DNA of 64,000 bases from Guillardia theta CCMP2712 (GCF_000315625.1 NW_005434545.1:65669-129668); one strand, 5' to 3'. Numbered from the stretch's first letter, positions 50,494-62,098 are shown. The notes: generated from the letters alone by a model not told the origin. Numbers and translations: made by a program.

Positions 50494-50686
50494 GGGCTGC
50501 CGGGCTGGCAGACGTCTCAGTTGTCAAGTCTTTAATGATTTTCACTCCCACAGAAGAACATATCATTTCAGTCTTGTGAACATTTTCATAGCACTTCAGT
50601 CTTGTGAACATTTTGCTTACAATAAAAAAATAATCAACACTCATAACCCTTCTATAGAACGTCCAGGCTGCGAATAAACTAGTGAG

Positions 50687-53041
50687 TTAATGCCCCTCCG
50701 CTGCAAGATCTCCGACGATATCCATCGCTTCGTCGCTGACCCGCGAGGCCTGGAGGAGAAGTCAGAGCTGCATGTCTTCTCAGACAGAAGCGAAAACCTG
50801 CATAGCAGACCGCGAGAACCCGGTGGATGAGTGACCCTCCGAGCTTCTTAACCTCTCCGATCTGAACGAAGAATCTTTCCTTGCTGCTTTCTGCTTTTCA
50901 GCCTGATCCCCCGCCTGCTGCTTCGGAGATGCTGCTGCCCTGCTCTGCTTCACCTTCGGCAACTCTCCATGGCTCTTGGCGAAGAAGATAGCTGCTGCCT
51001 GTTGAACATGGATGTGAGAAAACTGAGTGCCAAGAAAGACAATTCAAGACCTCGTCCTTCTGCTGCTGATTTCCAGTAACGAGCCAGTCCTGGAGTTGAG
51101 CATCTGTTGGTCCTTTACCCTCCGCATACTAGGATTGTACTTTGTCAAAAACAAGGGGGTTGGAACACCCAAGGGTCACCTTCTTGATGGCTTCCTCATC
51201 TATGGTATGGGAGTCCGGACAGATACGACTCACGACAACACAAGCAGAGTCACAACAGCGCTTCGCCTGTCAGGTTTGTGTCAATGAATAGAAGCGCAAA
51301 TTCTGCGTGTCTTACCCCCTTGATCATCTTCGGTTGTTCAGTATGTTGTGCGAGGAGTTTGTGTTTCTTCGCTTCTTTCTTGGCATCCTTGACGACAGGG
51401 TAGCTGTAGTTGTCCTGGTCACATCCAAAGTCGTCCTCGTCATTGCATTGTCGTCACCTGTGATCCTCTTCGTGCTTGTACAGCATGGCAGCAGCTTCCT
51501 TCTTCTGAGCGTGACTGCCCGAGATGAGATACTGGGAAACCAATCACGTCAATCGGATCGTGCGCCATCAAATGTTCAGATCAATCACTTCAATCAGCTC
51601 GTGCTGGGTGGCATCCTTCGGGATCGCTCCAGCTGGTAAGCTCACAGCTTTGGGAGCCTCGACTTTTGCTGATGACACAACTTTGCCCTTCAATGCAGGA
51701 TGTAGAGTTCTTTCCACATTCTGCTGTTTCGAAGCGAGCTTCTTCTCTGCATTGTGAACGGAGGTTATTGATCATTCTAGATTCCAACATTCTACAACAC
51801 AGACCTGCGGTGCTAGGATGCAATGGCTTTTGTGCCGCGTTTGCAGCCGCAACGCTTGTTTGTTGAGCGTTGCCTGAAGTCCGTGCCCGACTGTGCGCAA
51901 TTGCTGCTGTTGCAACTAGAGAGCATAGTGAATCAGTTTCCATGTCACATGGTGGTGCAATAAAAAGTCAACCTTCTTGAGCAGCTCTCTTCAGCGTCTC
52001 CGGCACAATATGAGCAGAGAGGAAGCTTCCTGCATCAGATTCCTGGGGATTCTTGTCGAGAGCAGCATTCTTTTCGACCTTCTCATTGCGCTGCTTCTCC
52101 GCCTCAAGCTTGGCGTTAATCAGCTTCTCCTTCAATTCGGCATTTTGAGCTTCTTCCTTGGCAAGCTTAGACTCCAATTCCAGCTCCTTCATCCTCAGCG
52201 TCTCCGTCTCGACATCCGAAGTTTTCTTCGCATCTTCTCCATGCTGAGCTGAAGATTCCTTGGCACTTGACAGCACTTGGCGCCTGTCAGGATGGGAAGA
52301 CAGAGCACCAGCATGGGCGCCCGCATGAGACGAGCGGACTGATTTGCCTGCGGCTGGATTATTCTCGTTCATGGTGACTGTCCCGGCACTACCTGGATAT
52401 CTTTCCTGATGCAATATCTTCGCCCAAGCTTTGTTGCTGCCAGAGCCCCATGCTGCAAGCTCTGCTGCTGCTTCGCCAGGAGACTTCGCATCTGCCCCAG
52501 GTTGGAATTGACCTTGAAACACTACCTGAGACTGCATCTGAGGGGCAGAGGCAACAATGGCATTCGAGAGCATGGAGTTGTGCTTTGACAATTGATCTGT
52601 TGCTTCCATTTCGATCTTTCGCTCCATCTGCTCCATGGCACGTTCTTCAGCCACCTTCTTCATTTCAAGTCTGGATAAAAGTTGTGAGAGGTATAATCTT
52701 TTTCTGAGGAAGTTTGAAGATGAAACACCTTCTCTGCGCCAATTCCTTTCGTTCATCATTCAATCTCTGCTTTTGAATGGCGAGCATGGAAGAAGATTTC
52801 GACTTCTTTGCCCTCTTGTTAGCAATCCTGCAATACGAGGATCCAATCTTAATGCCGACAGAAGAAACATGATAGGTATTCACCAGTCATGAGATAGTTG
52901 CTTGTCGAATGCTCGAAAATCTATCTGTCTCAACGAGGTTGATTCTCCCACACTCCCTTGGTTGTTGACCCAACATATGGCTATGATACAGGCAACAGCC
53001 AACACACTGGCCAGAACGACTCTTATCTTCCTGGAGTCCAT
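50687..53041 (-). CDS. Signal-anchor coiled-coil protein, multi-exon, unrecognised
   Basis: The start at 53041 encodes MDSRKIRVVLASVLAVACII followed by AICWVNNQGS, a basic residue cluster then one hydrophobic helix, as in a type II signal anchor. The next exons join in phase: HDWIANKRAKKSKSSS, QKQRLNDERKELAQR, then LEMKKVAEERAMEQMERK. A 260-residue exon (to about 51968) has Ser/Ala-rich linkers and a coiled coil (LRMKELELESKLAKEEAQ). Later exons near 51600-51700 (LKGKVVSSAKVEAPKAVSLP), 51320-51440 (DNYSYPVVKDAKKEAKKHKL) and 50780-50960 (basic, Ala/Lys-rich) continue it. A likely last exon encodes ASRVSDEAMDIVGDLAAEGH and stops at 50687. The alternative is a stop at 50780. No family is recognised. 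A lumenal or cytosolic coiled-coil scaffold is inference. C-terminal exon joints are uncertain. Confidence 0.62.
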
Positions 53042-54260
53042 CGATTCCTGACGGCTGCGAACATCAAGTTAACGACATGTCGGATTTGTTTTCCTTCCTC
53101 CACCCCCCGCTCCCCACCTTCCCCTACTATTCCCACCTTTTCGCATGATCTCTTCCTCAAACTCCTCATCGCCATCTCCCCTCTCTCCCTCCATCACCTC
53201 CCCCTCCTTCCTTGTCCACTTACCCCTCAGGCATGGACGAATATCGTTCTATTTCTGGTATGGCCCTCGTCCCCACTCATAATAATCATCACCCTCATTC
53301 TCATCAGAAATTTTCAAGCCCCTCATCTCCCCTCAGTCCCATCTCAAGACGTTATGAATTATGGGGTGGGTGGTAACAGCTCAAGTCCGATAGGTACCCC
53401 CAATTTGTCCTTTCCAATGATGGGTACTTTTGGGATTGTGTTGGGGTGCCTGCCTCCAAAGGGAGGGTCATGGTGGAGGCGGGGGGGAAATGGGGGGTGG
53501 GGGTGCAAGGGGAGGCGGGGGGCCATTTGGTGGTGCGGCAGCATGGCGGAGGGTTGGAGCAGAGAATGGCGCTAGGGACGGAGGAACGAGTTTGTGTGTG
53601 GAGAAGAGTACAGTGAGGTAGCTCAAGAGGTAGGTGATAAGGGTGAAGCGAGAAGAAACAACGAGGAGGAGAGCATGTGGAAGGTGGAGAGGAGGGAAAA
53701 GTGAACTAGAGGGAGTACGGGGTAAAAAGTCGCAAGGAGGGAGGAAGGTTTGTAGTTGGGAGGCAGGACGAGAAGAGCTGTAGAGGGATACGATATCTGA
53801 GGATAAATGAGTAGGTAGTGAAATGGGTGGGAAGAATGAAATCGGTGCAGAGGGCAAAGAATGAAAGATTTAACGGACATTCGCGTTTAGACGAATTAAT
53901 GTTTGAGTAGAGACAGCAATAAGAGAGAACGACAGGCGAAATCATGGACTAAGACGAGCCATATGCTGCAAAGTGCTACTGCCTCCTAGACGTGGTGATA
54001 TCACATAACATAAGTAGAGGGCGGATCGAAATAATCAGGGATATCTTCAAAAATACGATTGAGGGCTTCAGCATGTGGAGTACGAATGGGTAAATGAAAT
54101 TGCCGTAAGATGCAAGATGAATAGGTAGAAGCATATGAATAGAGACGAGAAGAAAAGCAAACACGAGAAACAGGGTATGAAGACATCCGACAAGCTCTGA
54201 CATCACAGCAGGAGTGCTGATTCGAGCTGAACAATGAAATAATCGGTGTGGTTGACGCAA
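53042..54260. other. Intergenic region, low-complexity
   Basis: About 1.2 kb. 53100-53240 is C/T-rich and 53440-53900 is G/A-rich, producing many overlapping open frames on both strands without conserved protein character. A GTGGGTGGTAACAGC...GGTACCCCC stretch near 53360-53402 resembles other promoter-like G-rich elements. It presumably holds promoters for the two divergent neighbours. No gene is supported. Confidence 0.5.
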
Positions 54261-57200
54261 ATGGAGCAACCAAAAAGGGCTCACCCCCGAGGACGTGTCA
54301 AACCGAACCTTGCTCTGCTTGGCAAGAAGGTGTTTGTCACTCCGACAGACAAGTCCAGCCAGAACGAAACCGCTGCCGATGAGTCTCCATTGCCGGAGAA
54401 CTCCAACGAGGGCGAACAGAACGTAAGCCTACCAATATCTTGCAACACAGAGTGCACTCAAGCATCGAGCCCAAAGTCAGTTCAGGAATCTGTGAATGGG
54501 GAGAAGGGCGATCTCCATCAAAGCCCTGACCCCAAGGAGTCGGACGTTCATAGTGCACGTAGCACCCAAACTGCCGATGCTCCATCGGGTGCCGGCAACG
54601 CCCAGCAACAAGTATCAGAAAGGTCTGGCTCACAAGTCCATTCAGACGGTGCTGAGAATGCAGCCAGTAGCGGTATGGTCTTTGCCTGTAAGGTCTGCCT
54701 CCGTTGGTGTGAACGTGAACTTGCAGCCAATGGTGCCAATGACGCCCAAGGCGGGTCGGAGGCAGAGAGTTCAGCGACGAGCCAAGGTGACTCTTGTTGT
54801 CTTGTCTCGATCTCATCTCAACATCCTAGCGAAACGTGCGCATCCTCGAGGGCGAGTAGCGCCAAAGATCGGAAGCAAAGTCTTCTCAGCTCCATCGGCC
54901 AGCAAAGCAGCAGGTGTGTACCAGCGCCGGTAGCTGATTGACCCCTCACATCCTCCTCCCTGCTTTCTGTTGTTTCAGAACCACCCGAATCTCCGACAAG
55001 GGCTGAGACGAGTGAGACGCAGCTGGAAGTGGTGATCCTCTTGCGGATTCACCGGGTGAAGCAGACCAGTTGACTTTCCTTGACCAGCCCACACCAACCG
55101 CCAATGAGGAGTCAGCTCCAGCTGCTGATCACGGAGAGCCCGAGGTAAGCGATCAAGGCTTTCTTCTATGAGCCTCTGCCAACCCTCTCTCAGCAAATGA
55201 CACAGGTTGACCAGGTCAGCTCAAGTCCAGCTGCCCAAGTTGAGGCTGGATCTAATCAGTCAGGTACTCGCGTTGTCAACTTTACGATTCGGATCTGACG
55301 TGCATTGCATCTTTGCAGAAGCAAAGAAAAGCCGAGCTCATCCTCGAGGAAAGTAAGAAGATGTGCATGGATGTGCCTTCTCTGAACCGTCGATCTTTAT
55401 CCGTGAACTTGGTTAAACTATCTCTTGTTGTAGAGCCGTTCCAAAAGTGTTCAAGTCAAATGCGAAATCTGCTCAAGACGCTGAAAAATCAAGAGAGAAA
55501 GTCCCTAGCACAGATCAACAATTACCGTCAACGAATGAAGGCGAATCAGGTTGTCAGTTGATCTCGATTGTGTCGAAATTAGGATACTGCATATCGTGTT
55601 TTGCTTCTCTGTTATGTCCTGGTTTCTGGAGTGTGTGTAACTTTTGTATTTAAGTAGCTGCTGAAGGCTCTGAAAGAGATACGGTTGCAACAACAAGAGA
55701 AGAAGAAACAATCTCGTCAGCAAGAGGGCGAGATCCAGCTCAGTCATCGCGACAAACAGCTTCGTCATCAGCTGCACGAAACTCGGCTGGAGAGGGGGAG
55801 GAACAGTCCTTTGAATTGGACGCCTTGGCTTCCGCAGGTACGAGAGACACTTGATCGTGAAGTGAAAGCCATTCATTTCATTCTTCCTATCCTTATCGTT
55901 TCTTTCCTTGCCACAGCGAGCGCTCAGTTGAAGGAGATAAGTTCCTCAGCCCGTCGATCTCAGGAGGGCGCCAGGCCTTCTTCCTTGCCTCAAGACAACC
56001 AACAGCAAGACGAGGATCCGTAGCTGCTCCTCTTAGAGACTGGCCGTTGCTCATCGTGAGATGCAGGACGTGTGCATCGGAGGAAACGACGAGGACAAGG
56101 CGGGCTCCAAAGAGAAATCGAAACTCAACGGCAGCTGGAGATGTTCCCAGCTCGCTTGCATCGGGACAAGTGAGTTTGACCATGAGGGGCCTCCGGCGAT
56201 GGTTTGACAGGCTGGTTTCGATAGAGGGACGAGTCTGAACCTCGCACTGAAGTCTCGCCGTCTGGCACAGCACAAAACAGTCCAGCTGAGAAACCAGGTG
56301 GGCAGAACGAGCAGATTGGAAGGGAGGGGTGATATTGTCAAGCAGGCCGGAAGAAGAAGTCGAATAAGAAGAAAGCTGCAGCAGAATCACACAATGGGGA
56401 CGGAGACACACAAAACGATTCAACAACGGGCAATGAGGGTGCAAGTGTGAATGGCAAGGCAGCAGAAGGAGGAGGTTGAGAACCGATTTCATGACGTCCT
56501 CTTGACAAGTCGCAGCAGGAAAGAAGCGAAAGGCCTCGGCCAAGGGCAAAGGCGTCTCCTCTGAAAGCAACGACCCCAACGCAGAACCAGCCTCAGCTGT
56601 GCAGCCTCAGTCACCCACAGCAGACTCTACCTCAGGCAGCACGAGCAAGAATGTCAACGGGGGCAGGAAGTCAGGTGGTCTCGTTCCTCCTGCTAGGGGA
56701 TCTTGACGTGCTCACTCCGCCATGGCAGAGAAACCTCGGAACTCGCGACCTCCTTCCACCCCCGAGAAGTCGGTGGAGCAGCGGACGATCCGCGAGCTCA
56801 TGCGTGACCCTTCCTACGGCATGCCCATGTCGGCTGAGGGGCAGGTCGCCCATGCCTTGTGTTGGGCCTCGTGCCCGGTGGCTCTGACTGCACATGCAGG
56901 CCAGGGCAGAGAAACGGAGGAAACGAACTGGAGAACCGAACCAGCCGACGAGCTTTGTACGTGATTGAAGCAGACCACGAGGAACCCTGACGCGTCTGAA
57001 CTTGACAGGAAAACGACGCGCCGGAGTCCCAAGTCGACAACTCAAGTGTCATGGCCCCGCAGGTGCGCCTCTCCTCCCCCCCTTGTCGCCGCCCGGTCAC
57101 GTGACCTGCTGCAGGTCCGGACGGTCGGGGGGCGCATAGTGATCGATGACAGCAGCTTGACGATCAGCAATGCGACTGAGAGGTGAAGTATCTTGTTCCA

Positions 57201-58396
57201 TTCTCGTCTCCTGGTCTCATGCTCTGCTGCAGCAATCTCGACATGTCAGATGTACGATTTGACTGACCTTCCTCTCTCTTACATCAGCCTGCGCCCTTGT
57301 CCCTCACCTGCTTGTTCTTTTCTTTCCTCTCCTCCCTCTCTCCTCCTCTCTCCCCCTCTCTCCCCCTCTCTCCCCCTCTCTCTGCCTCTTCAACTCTCTC
57401 GTTCCTACTAGCGCCTCGTTCACTGCAGCAACAGATCGTTCTTGACCAGAGCGGTCGCGGAACCAACGCCTGGAGCAAGAAGAGGAAGGTGGGAGCTCCA
57501 GGTTTCGCTCTCCATGCTCACTCGTCGTCAGCATTGCGACCGTTGGACGGCAGAAGAAACCGAAAGATTTTACGTCGGGCTCAGAAAAGTAGATCTTCTT
57601 CCCTGCGAGGTGCTGGCCACTCACACTCTGCTCCTCAGTTCGGCCTCGACTTCCAGCTGATCGCCTCGTGGATGGGAGATCGGCGAAACGACAGGCAAGG
57701 AGGAGGAGGAGAAGAGGAGGTGGAGGAGGAGGTGGAGGAGGAGGAGGAGGAGGAGGTGGTGGTGGTGGTGGTGGAGGAGGAGGAGGAGAAGGAGGTGGTG
57801 GTGGTGGTGGAGGAGGAGGTGGTGGTGTTGTTGTGGTGGTGGTGGTTTTGTGGTGGTAACAGAACCACAGGAGACACGTGAGGAACAAGTTCAAGAAGGA
57901 GGAGCGACTCAACCTCGCTAGGATAAACCAGGTGAGACCTCTCCACGTCTTCAGCTCCTTCCTGCCCCTTACCTGCCCTCAAGGCTATCGCAAACCGCAT
58001 GCCCGTCAACGACGAGGACTGGAGGAAGGTGCGTCATAGGAGAGTCTCAGTCCGCCTTGTGAGACTAGTCCAGGTGAAAGGACTCGGACCGGAGACGCTC
58101 GGACAGAACTCCAAGTGGGTGGAGGAGGAGGAGGAGGAGGAGGAGGAGGAGGAGGAGGAGGAGGAGGAGAGACTTGAGACGAGGGAGGATAGCAGCATCA
58201 TGCTTACAGCCGGCTTCCAGGATTCCGGCGCAAACGCCAGGAGCAGAGGAGGCTGCAGGTCTTCCAGGTATACGCACATGCTGAGGGCTGTTTATCATGC
58301 TCATCCATGTTCGAATCAGGAACGCCGAACGCTATGGAGCACGAGAGCGGAAGCGACTTGCCTGAAGACGATGCCAACGAGAGCGACGACTATTGA
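54261..58396 (+). CDS. BDP1: TFIIIB subunit Bdp1 (B'')-like protein, multi-exon
   Basis: Exon 1 starts with ATG 54261 and encodes MEQPKRAHPRGRVKPNLALL. Long Ser/Gln/Glu-rich, weakly conserved exons follow. Upstream of the core are STPEKSVEQRTIRELMRDPS (56757) and VRTVGGRIVIDDSSLTI. The SANT domain is split across exons: RWTAEETERFYVGLRK (57540), FGLDFQLIASWMGDRRN (57651) and RHVRNKFKKEERLNLARI (57871), then NQAIANRMPVNDEDWRK. This is the extended SANT domain of Bdp1, which bridges TBP and Brf1 on RNA polymerase III promoters. The acidic C-terminus ends DDANESDDY at 58394-58396. The KRAHPRGRV motif recurs near 54832. The intron 57695-57870 starts with GC and is packed with GGA/GGT. Exons between 54950 and 56700 are only roughly placed. 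Confidence 0.83.
57701..57856. repeat. GGA/GGT purine-rich tract in a Bdp1 intron
   Basis: A run of GGAGGA and GGTGGT units on the plus strand, with many closely spaced G-runs, occupies almost all of the proposed intron 57695-57870. Such DNA can form G-quadruplexes. Gly-, Val- or Pro-rich translations across it are not credible proteins. Confidence 0.9.
58122..58169. repeat. (GAG)n tract in a Bdp1 intron
   Basis: Sixteen or so GAG triplets follow AACTCCAAG|gtgggt. Skipping to the acceptor at 58210 joins NSK to PASRIPAQTPG in phase, so the tract is intronic instead of encoding poly-Glu. Confidence 0.8.
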
Positions 58397-58829
58397 GAGG
58401 AGGAGCGACCTGTGTACTTGTAGAATACTATACCGTAACTAAACACCAGCTGCAAGCCGTTCAATGTGTAAAGCTTTCCGGTGACGGTGTGGCCCCCTGC
58501 AGAAACTTGAAAGCCAGCTAACTTGCCAGAAACTTAGAGTCGGCCATGGCGCGGCCGCCCCGCCCGCGCTGCATGATGGGTCTGCCTTCAGTGTGAGTGC
58601 CAGGGCCCTGCGGCGGCGGGCTGACTCAGTTATGATCATCCTTGTTGGGCGGCCCGGGCTGGCACTCCGATGGCAGCGGCCGGGCCCCGGTTCGGGGCCC
58701 TGCTTGCGCCGGGCCCCGACCTGGTGGGGCTCCCTGGTGCCCGACTGGTGCCCGACTCACTGGCCCGACACCGTAAAGGATGAGTGGGGATGGGGGACGC
58801 ATAAGTATACTGGAAAGAATGGTGGCGTG
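58397..58829. other. GC-rich intergenic region
   Basis: About 430 bp of unusually GC-rich DNA with several GGGCCC/CGGGCCCCG palindromic words (about 58605, 58650, 58682, 58696, 58712) and a repeated GTGCCCGACT near 58737-58756. It probably contains the promoter of the next gene. A plus-strand frame runs through it into that gene, so an earlier start there is possible. Confidence 0.45.
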
Positions 58830-59508
58830 ATGGCGGGGAGGGAGGGGGGCGAGCGGGGAGAGGAGGATCTTTCTTCTCTTCCTCTTGTCTTGTGGAGCAC
58901 AGACGACGAGTCTGAAGAGAACTCGGTAGAGAACGAGCACGAGGAAGCAGCACGAGAGTTCAGCAGAACTTTTTCTTCCCTCCTGCCCTCCAGCAAGCTA
59001 GGATTCGTCACCTATGTGGTCCGGGGAAGGGACGGGGAAGGATACTCAGCGCGAAGGGGTCAGCTCACAGAGGATTGCAGAATTATTCCGCTCCATGGCA
59101 AGTATGAGAGTTCGAGCACAAGGGTGGATGGCTCAGACAGGATACCACGAGCAATTCGAAGTAGCAGTGTGGATAAGATCTCGACTCTGTACGACTTTGA
59201 TGTCTCAATCAGCCTCGAGCAGTGGCTTTCTCTGGTCAAGCAGGAGAGCAGTAGGAAGGCTCCTCTTTCCAGGAACTGGCAGTGAGTCACGTAGACACGC
59301 TGCGTGCAAGAGTTGAAACTCGTTCATGTAGGTCACTTCCGATCGACGAGCTGAGGCAGCTAGCGCTCGAGCGAGGGATGGGAGAGGACTCCAAGGAAGC
59401 GGAGCGAATCAAGTTAGTGAAGTTCTTGCGTGAGGTATCTGCATCCAACGCCGAGGTTTCATCGAACTGACTTTATTGCAGTGGGACCGCGAGTACAGAG
59501 TCCGCTGA
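58830..59508 (+). CDS. Small protein with SAP-like C-terminal helix pair
   Basis: Exon 1 (ATG 58830, MAGREGGERGEEDLSSLPLV) continues to about 59281 with an acidic linker (STDDESEENSVENEHEEA), then FSSLLPSSKLGFVTYVVRG and FDVSISLEQWLSLVKQ. It splices (CA|gtgagt ... tag|G) to SLPIDELRQLALERGMGEDS with ERIKLVKFLRE. A second intron leads to WDREYRVR and TGA 59506-59508. The LPIDELRQLALERG ... KLVKFLRE pattern looks like a SAP or SAP-like helix-turn-helix, used in chromatin and RNA proteins for nucleic acid binding. The rest is unrecognised. The frame is open upstream to 58593. Confidence 0.55.
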
Positions 59509-60012
59509 TGCCTGCTGGTCGTTAGATCCGCGGGTTCAAGAAGTCAGGGATTGGAATGCGAATCCTGCGCGCCATGTAAGAATGTATCCATAAAGACACA
59601 GACATCTCGTCACTGGAATCCGTTGGTGAACAACTTGTGTGCGATATCCAGCGCCTGGCAGGGGTGGACTGGGTCAAGTTCTACCAACCCCGAGAATGGC
59701 AGCAACCTTCAAGGCCCAAGGGCGCGCTTTCTCCCAGAACTCCAGGATCTGCGTGTTCCTCTCACTCTCAACCCCCTCTCCTTCCTCGCAGCAGTAACCT
59801 TGTTCTTCATCTTCTCATGCGCCTTGGCTGGAGGGAGAGGCTTCTTTGCAGTAACGTACCTGCCCCGTGGTGTCAGGGTTGTGGGTGATCTCGTTCAGCA
59901 GGAAGCAACGAGGCAACCACAGGCTCTCCCTACCAGGTTCGCTTCACATTGAAATCGTCGCGCGGAGATGTTCCATTCGGGCTGACCTGGGAGGGGGTTG
60001 GAATTTCAGCCT
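59509..60012. other. Gap with possible unassigned minus-strand exons
   Basis: About 500 bp between the stops of two convergent genes. On the minus strand, 59940-59865 reads WLPRCFLLNEITHNPDTTG and is followed by a GT donor, and 59840-59740 stays open. These could be exons of a short extra gene or an alternative 3' end of the methyltransferase, but no coherent product could be joined. Confidence 0.35.
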
Positions 60013-61476
60013 TCACAATATCGAAGAGCGGGAGGTATTCTGAGTCACATAGCTCAGATCCCATCCTTCTGCGATCTCTGGATTGCCGAGCTCCTACGAG
60101 AAGGTGAACGAGACAAGTCGAGGGAAAAGCTCCAACTCAGCAGTACACCTGTTCAGCTACGTCTGTCCAGCCCCAAGTCTCCAAGAATCGTGCTGGGGAG
60201 TCAGTTCCCCATTGCCAACGGCTCCCATTCGTTGCCGCCGCTGCACTCACAGCACTCAACCCGATCCCTTGCGCAAACATGTCAAGACCAGACATCTTGT
60301 ACGATCGCAACTTACGGGACCCGGGTGCTGTTACGTTGGAAATCTGGGTCATGATCCTCTGCACATCGTCTTCTACCTGTTGGCACCACGTGCATCAGAA
60401 GATAGGGGGCAGGACATTTGCGGGAGGTTCAACTCACAAAGTAGTAGAGAAATCCTTCGAGTAGGAAACACGATGGGTATTGTGACTGGAAGCCGTATCC
60501 TGCCGTGACTCTAGTCAGACGGACCTCAGCTCGTAAAGGGCCCTCACTCTTCAATACGCTCATCCAGTCCTCAACCATGACGTCAACGCCGATACGGAAA
60601 GTGAGCGGGAGCTTCATGCTTCGGGCCTTCAAGTACCAACGCACGTGACAAGTCAAGTTGAGTCGTTCAACATGGCTGTGGTCACCATGTGAGAGTCCAT
60701 CCCGGCTCGTCTCAAGATGCTGTTCTTCTTGTTGATGATCTCGGGGAGGTCAAGCTCCCAGATCGTCAGCCGCTGCCCGTCCATCAGCTCTCTTGGCGTC
60801 GAGGGTGGAACCTCCGCCCAACGGAAATCCCGACCCCGCAAAGCCCTCGCATCAAACCCGGCGCCGATCAACACAACCTGTTGGTGTCATGTGATGCGAC
60901 AGTAGAGAAGCAGCTGTAACCTCTTACCTGCTTGATTCCAAGCTCATGTACTGCTTCGAAGATCAACTTATCAAAGAATTTCGTCCGAACGGCAATGCGT
61001 GCAAGCTTTGGGGGTTCTAGTTTGACAGTTTCCTCAAGCTTCGAAGGACACGTATCTCTTGCAAACAGAGCTGCGTAGGGATCGTCGATAAAGGACTGAT
61101 TCACCAAACTAACAATGCAACCACCATCAGACGCAAGGATACGGAGCTTTCTCAGAATCAATCTTTACCTCACTGCTGCTCTGTATGCAGCTATGGAGCC
61201 CGCTGTTGCTGTGATGTTCAATCCAGTGTCCTCCAAGTACCTATCTGCTCCCTTCCATGCCCTCCCTGCTGATGGTTCGGCCATGGTGGAACTTCCGCCC
61301 CTTAGAGCCTTGAGTGCATACTGTGCTTGCAAACAGGAGCCCGCAGGAGCATCGCAGTTCACTGTTCCTACACCGAGAAAGACAAGGAGGAGGAGATGTT
61401 GCGGCCATGAGCTCTTGCTTGCTCTATATTCTTCTCTCCCTCTTCTCACCATGTCGCCTCCTCCGTTCCCCGCCAT
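60013..61476 (-). CDS. SAM-dependent methyltransferase of the LCMT-related family with N-terminal signal
   Basis: Exon 1 (ATG 61476) begins with a basic segment and a hydrophobic run (WPQHLLLLVFLGVGTVNC), suggesting a signal peptide, then GLNITATAGSIAAYRAAVR. The next exon gives SLVNQSFIDDPYAALFARDT and FFDKLIFEAVHELGIKQ. Then come VVLIGAGFDARALRG (the SAM-binding GxGxD-type motif), FRWAEVPPSTPRELM and LTIWELDLPEIINKK with the acidic ribose-binding Asp. Downstream exons give FLLEGFLYYF, SGLDMFAQGIGLSA and RWQWGTDSPARFLETWGW, and a last exon ELGNPEIAEGWDLSYVTQ stops at 60013. The order matches the leucine carboxyl methyltransferase-related small-molecule methyltransferases (TIGR00027 type). 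The substrate is unknown. A signal peptide is unusual and suggests the secretory route or plastid. The 3' end is less sure than the core. Confidence 0.73.
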
Positions 61477-62098
61477 GCCGACAGGATCTGGCAGGAAAGT
61501 AGACCGGGCGCCCGAACGTCAGTGGAAAGGCAGCAAAAATATATGGTACATAATGTAATATAAGTTATATACTGTCCTGGTCCATGTCCAATTTAATTTG
61601 CTGAGGCGGTTTCCCCTTCTTCCTCGCTCATTCTTTTAGTCAGCGCACTGAAAAATGGTGACCAGGTAGCTCGCCCATGCCCTCGTCCTCCTGTCATGCT
61701 TCTACCCCCCTTCCTCTGTCCTTGCCGTCCTCGACATCCTTCTCTTCTGCGCCTTCATCTCTCCCCTCCTCCTGCGTTCTCCTCCTCTCTGAGTTTCCTT
61801 GGTTTCGTCGTTTGTTCTGGCGTGCAGGCTGTGACCTCTCTATCGTCTGGTATGATGATGGGAGGGATGAAAGGGAGGACGGACGAGAGGGCATGAAATA
61901 TTTCATGTCATGCGATGTTGGACTAGAAGTGAGGGGGAGATGGAGAGAGGAGACACAGACACAGGCACAGGCACAGGGAAAAAGTGGATCGAATCAGATC
62001 GCGTTCTAGCTGACAGCTCTTCGTGTAGGTGTGGAAGAGACAGCTCCGGAGACTGTGATCGGATGAAGATGAAAGCAAGATGAGGAGCTAATAACGAA
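61477..62098. other. Divergent intergenic region
   Basis: About 620 bp. The first 150 bp upstream of the methyltransferase are A/T-rich (for example 61533-61572). 61680-61800 is C/T-rich. A short (CAGACA)n-like run lies near 61950-61980. Small open frames on both strands are judged spurious. Confidence 0.45.

Noticed and set aside
53468-53945. Overlapping minus-strand Ser/Leu/Pro-rich frames
   Set aside because: They arise from a purine-rich low-complexity stretch and differ completely between frames.
57304-57912. Frames with poly-Pro, poly-Thr or poly-Gly across the GGA/GGT tract
   Set aside because: The tract is intronic; the Bdp1 SANT domain is restored by splicing 57694 to 57871.
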